From NCBI GenBank assembly GCA_015206945.1, contig JADEXV010000035.1:1-43822 (forward strand): DNA of 43,822 nucleotides. Reading direction: 5' to 3'. Below are positions 42,148 through 43,822 of this stretch, piece after piece. The position numbers and the translations under genes are program-made. The first letter of the stretch is position 1. Each line of letters begins with the position of its first letter. This DNA is from Nostocales cyanobacterium LEGE 12452 (lineage in GTDB: Bacteria > Cyanobacteriota > Cyanobacteriia > Cyanobacteriales > Nostocaceae). The notes beneath the pieces were generated by a model, which saw only the letters and a program-made list of their open reading frames with translations, was not told where the DNA came from and searched no databases.

Positions 42148-43155
42148 TCATAGCGGTGGGTCATTCAGGAGACGCTGTGTAGAATTAACCAACGAGTTAT
42201 GAGACTCACGTTGATCTTTCACAGTTCTAAAAACCTCCATAATTGGAATTAAGCAGCGTTTAGCATCTTCGTAACCACGCTTTTTTAATTCGGCGATGCG
42301 TTCTGAACTAAAATCCAGGTAGCTATCAATTTTACCAATTATTGGAGTGTCAGACTTTTCAATTCTCTGTTCAGGTCTAATTTCAATTACAGTTTGTTCG
42401 GGAAAGTTATGGCGATTCCAAGCAGCGCCATTTTTTAAGTGAATTACAATGACGTTTTTGCAACCACGTTTTGCCAAAGCTCTCAAAGGTACGTTATCAG
42501 CTAAACCGCCATCTATATAGGACTGTCCGTTAACTTCCTGACTAGGAAATGCTAGAGGAAGGGCAGCACTAGCTAGAAGCAATTTGTAGACTGTTTCATC
42601 ATCAGTACAGTCCTGAATACAAAGCCAGTGAGCATCCGTGCCAGTGCGAGCGCGTATCAAATCAACTAACCAGTCGTAACCCAAAGCTGGTATTTTTAAA
42701 GAGGGAAAGACTGTTACCCATAACTCAATACCACGCCGCAATTCAGCAGGGTTAACAGCTTCTCGTAAAAGTTGCTCGATGGGAGCAGGGTCAAAAATGG
42801 CACTTGAATTTTGCATTAAACCCTCTGTTATAAGAAAATCAAGCAACCATCCCCGCAGTGTAGGTGTAAAGGCTTGAGTAGCGTAGCTAAAAGTACGGAG
42901 AACAGCACCTGTATTTGTGCGTAAAATTTCTGCTTTACTTAGTTGTTCCCAAAGTTGATTCAGACGTTGAACAGCGTAGGGGAAAGGACGATACGCTGAG
43001 AGAACAGCACCATTAAGAGCGCCAATGCTAGTTCCGGCAATAATTTGGGGTTCAAGTCCTAATTCGGCAATATATTGAAGAGCGCCTACTTGGTATGCTC
43101 CTTTAGCACCACCACCTGTAAGTACAAGTCCAAGTTGGGGGTTAGCTGGTTTCAT
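42148..43155 (-). CDS. Patatin-like phospholipase
   Basis: I start it at ATG 43155, which overlaps the upstream stop as ATGA. The protein is then 335 residues. It has the oxyanion motif GGGAKG (14-19), the nucleophile elbow GTSIG with S43, and the catalytic Asp in DGG (D215), so the Ser-Asp dyad is complete. These enzymes hydrolyse acyl chains from membrane lipids. Bacterial patatins act in lipid turnover, as secreted toxins or as membrane-damaging effectors of defence systems such as CapV in CBASS. No signal peptide is present, so it acts inside the cell. It is coupled to a coiled-coil protein gene; no cyclase or other sensor is visible within the window. Confidence 0.92.
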   Translation of the reverse strand: MKPANPQLGLVLTGGGAKGAYQVGALQYIAELGLEPQIIAGTSIGALNGAVLSAYRPFPYAVQRLNQLWEQLSKAEILRTNTGAVLRTFSYATQAFTPTLRGWLLDFLITEGLMQNSSAIFDPAPIEQLLREAVNPAELRRGIELWVTVFPSLKIPALGYDWLVDLIRARTGTDAHWLCIQDCTDDETVYKLLLASAALPLAFPSQEVNGQSYIDGGLADNVPLRALAKRGCKNVIVIHLKNGAAWNRHNFPEQTVIEIRPEQRIEKSDTPIIGKIDSYLDFSSERIAELKKRGYEDAKRCLIPIMEVFRTVKDQRESHNSLVNSTQRLLNDPPL

Positions 43156-43822
43156 TGCATCATCGCCATACAATCATTTGCAGTTTCTTCCACCACATAG
43201 GTGATAAATTCCCGTGCGTCGGTGGTGCGGGAAATAGTGCCAATTTGGGCGCGACATAGTGCTAGTGCGCTTTGTGCTGGTTTAGCCGGTCTAGCTTCTG
43301 TTGGTAGCGTCGCTAGTTCCAAAGTTGTACCAATAACAAACAAATATGGTGTATTAACCAGACGCTGCTGTGGAACGGAGCGAATTTCCAGTAAAGCGGC
43401 TGTTAACTCTTGGTCATTTTTTGTCATTCTCATACAGGATTGATCTAATAAATCACTAAGACCAAAGAAACTATCAGGAAGTTGTTTACTTGTGGCAATA
43501 ATTTTATTCACCAAAAGCTGACGATAACGTTCTGTATCTCCTGTTTCTAGTTCATACATCATTACAGAACTACTAAATACTTCCCGTGCTAGTAAAGCAA
43601 CTTGTACAGCCCAAGGAAAATTTGTATAAGTTTGACCAGCAGCCCAAGCAGTGAAAATATGATCTAAATCTTCATTTGCTGCAATTCGCACTTCTAAACG
43701 ATGTACCTGGGCCTCAAGATTATTAAATCTTGTAGTAACTTTTTGAGCTAACTCGTCTAGTTGATCGCTGAGTTGAACTATTGCGTATTCTTGTCTTTGC
43801 AAACTTTGTTTATGCTTACGAA
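43152..43822 (-). CDS. Coiled-coil/helical partner of the patatin (5' end outside window)
   Basis: The frame is open to the window edge. A possible TTG start at 43802 (LQRQEYAIVQLSDQL) would give 216 residues, but codons remain open upstream (RKHKQS...), so it may be longer. The N-terminus is a heptad-rich coiled coil (LSDQLDELAQKVTTRFNNLE, then AQVHRLEVRIAANEDL), the rest mostly helical (FPWAVQVALLAREVFSSSVM). The ATGA overlap with the patatin gene indicates coupled expression and probably a functional link. The family is unknown; it could be a regulator or inhibitor of the phospholipase. Confidence 0.65.
   Translation of the reverse strand, partial: RKHKQSLQRQEYAIVQLSDQLDELAQKVTTRFNNLEAQVHRLEVRIAANEDLDHIFTAWAAGQTYTNFPWAVQVALLAREVFSSSVMMYELETGDTERYRQLLVNKIIATSKQLPDSFFGLSDLLDQSCMRMTKNDQELTAALLEIRSVPQQRLVNTPYLFVIGTTLELATLPTEARPAKPAQSALALCRAQIGTISRTTDAREFITYVVEETANDCMAMMQ

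Overview
The window looks like an accessory region, either a large plasmid or a genomic island, of a filamentous heterocyst-type (Nostocales) cyanobacterium. The signs are frequent HIP1 octamers (GCGATCGC), short palindromic repeats of the Nostoc kind, cyanobacterial IS types, a PhoX-type phosphatase, a PAO/TIC55-type Rieske oxygenase and low-GC plasmid-style genes. No rRNA, tRNA or CRISPR array was found.

Layout. (1) 1-1875: the end of a Tn5053/Tn7-like transposon, with the C-terminus of its TniA/TnsB transposase, a TniB/TnsC ATPase, a short TniQ and a terminus with two transposase-site-like repeats. (2) 2364-10995: a 2617-codon gene and a 256-codon partner. The giant protein joins an N-terminal region with a series of motifs of RNAi-type (QDE-1/RDR/YonO-like) two-barrel RNA polymerases to an AlkB-like 2OG-Fe(II) oxygenase, an ASCH/PUA-like segment, a NADAR-like domain and a SLOG/DprA-like Rossmann domain, the style of a 'polyvalent protein' of mobile elements. 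(3) 10992-14722: a small membrane protein, a NarL-type regulator lacking its phospho-acceptor Asp, and an operon of two ParA/MinD-like ATPases plus a single-span membrane protein. (4) 15.5-31.3 kb: ordinary metabolic genes (phoX, a ZIP-like membrane protein, a KGG stress protein, a glycosyltransferase, an aldo/keto reductase) mixed with much decay: two ISKra4-like IS copies, an IS701-like IS, an internally deleted IS4/Tn5-like element, a Rieske gene split by an IS with a 9-bp target duplication, two SDR remnants and an aldehyde dehydrogenase reduced to its two ends. (5) 31.8-33.7 kb: small unrecognised genes. (6) 33.78-39.73 kb: a cluster of Tn7-like elements: an orphan end of the same family as region 1, a 288-bp mini-element, a 343-bp mini-element with TGT/ACA ends and a perfect 5-bp target duplication, and a cargo-less 5.1-kb Tn7-like transposon (TnsAB fusion, TnsC, TniQ) with both ends visible. 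(7) 39.9-43.8 kb: a P-loop ATPase, a fragmentary gene whose paralog borders the Tn7-like element, and a two-gene operon of a coiled-coil protein and a patatin phospholipase.

The two most striking items are the polymerase-AlkB-NADAR-SLOG giant gene and the nest of at least four Tn7-like end families, two of them gene-less mini-elements. Neither Tn7-like core carries Cas genes or a visible TnsD, so target choice would rest on a small TniQ and the TnsC/TniB ATPase, or on factors elsewhere.
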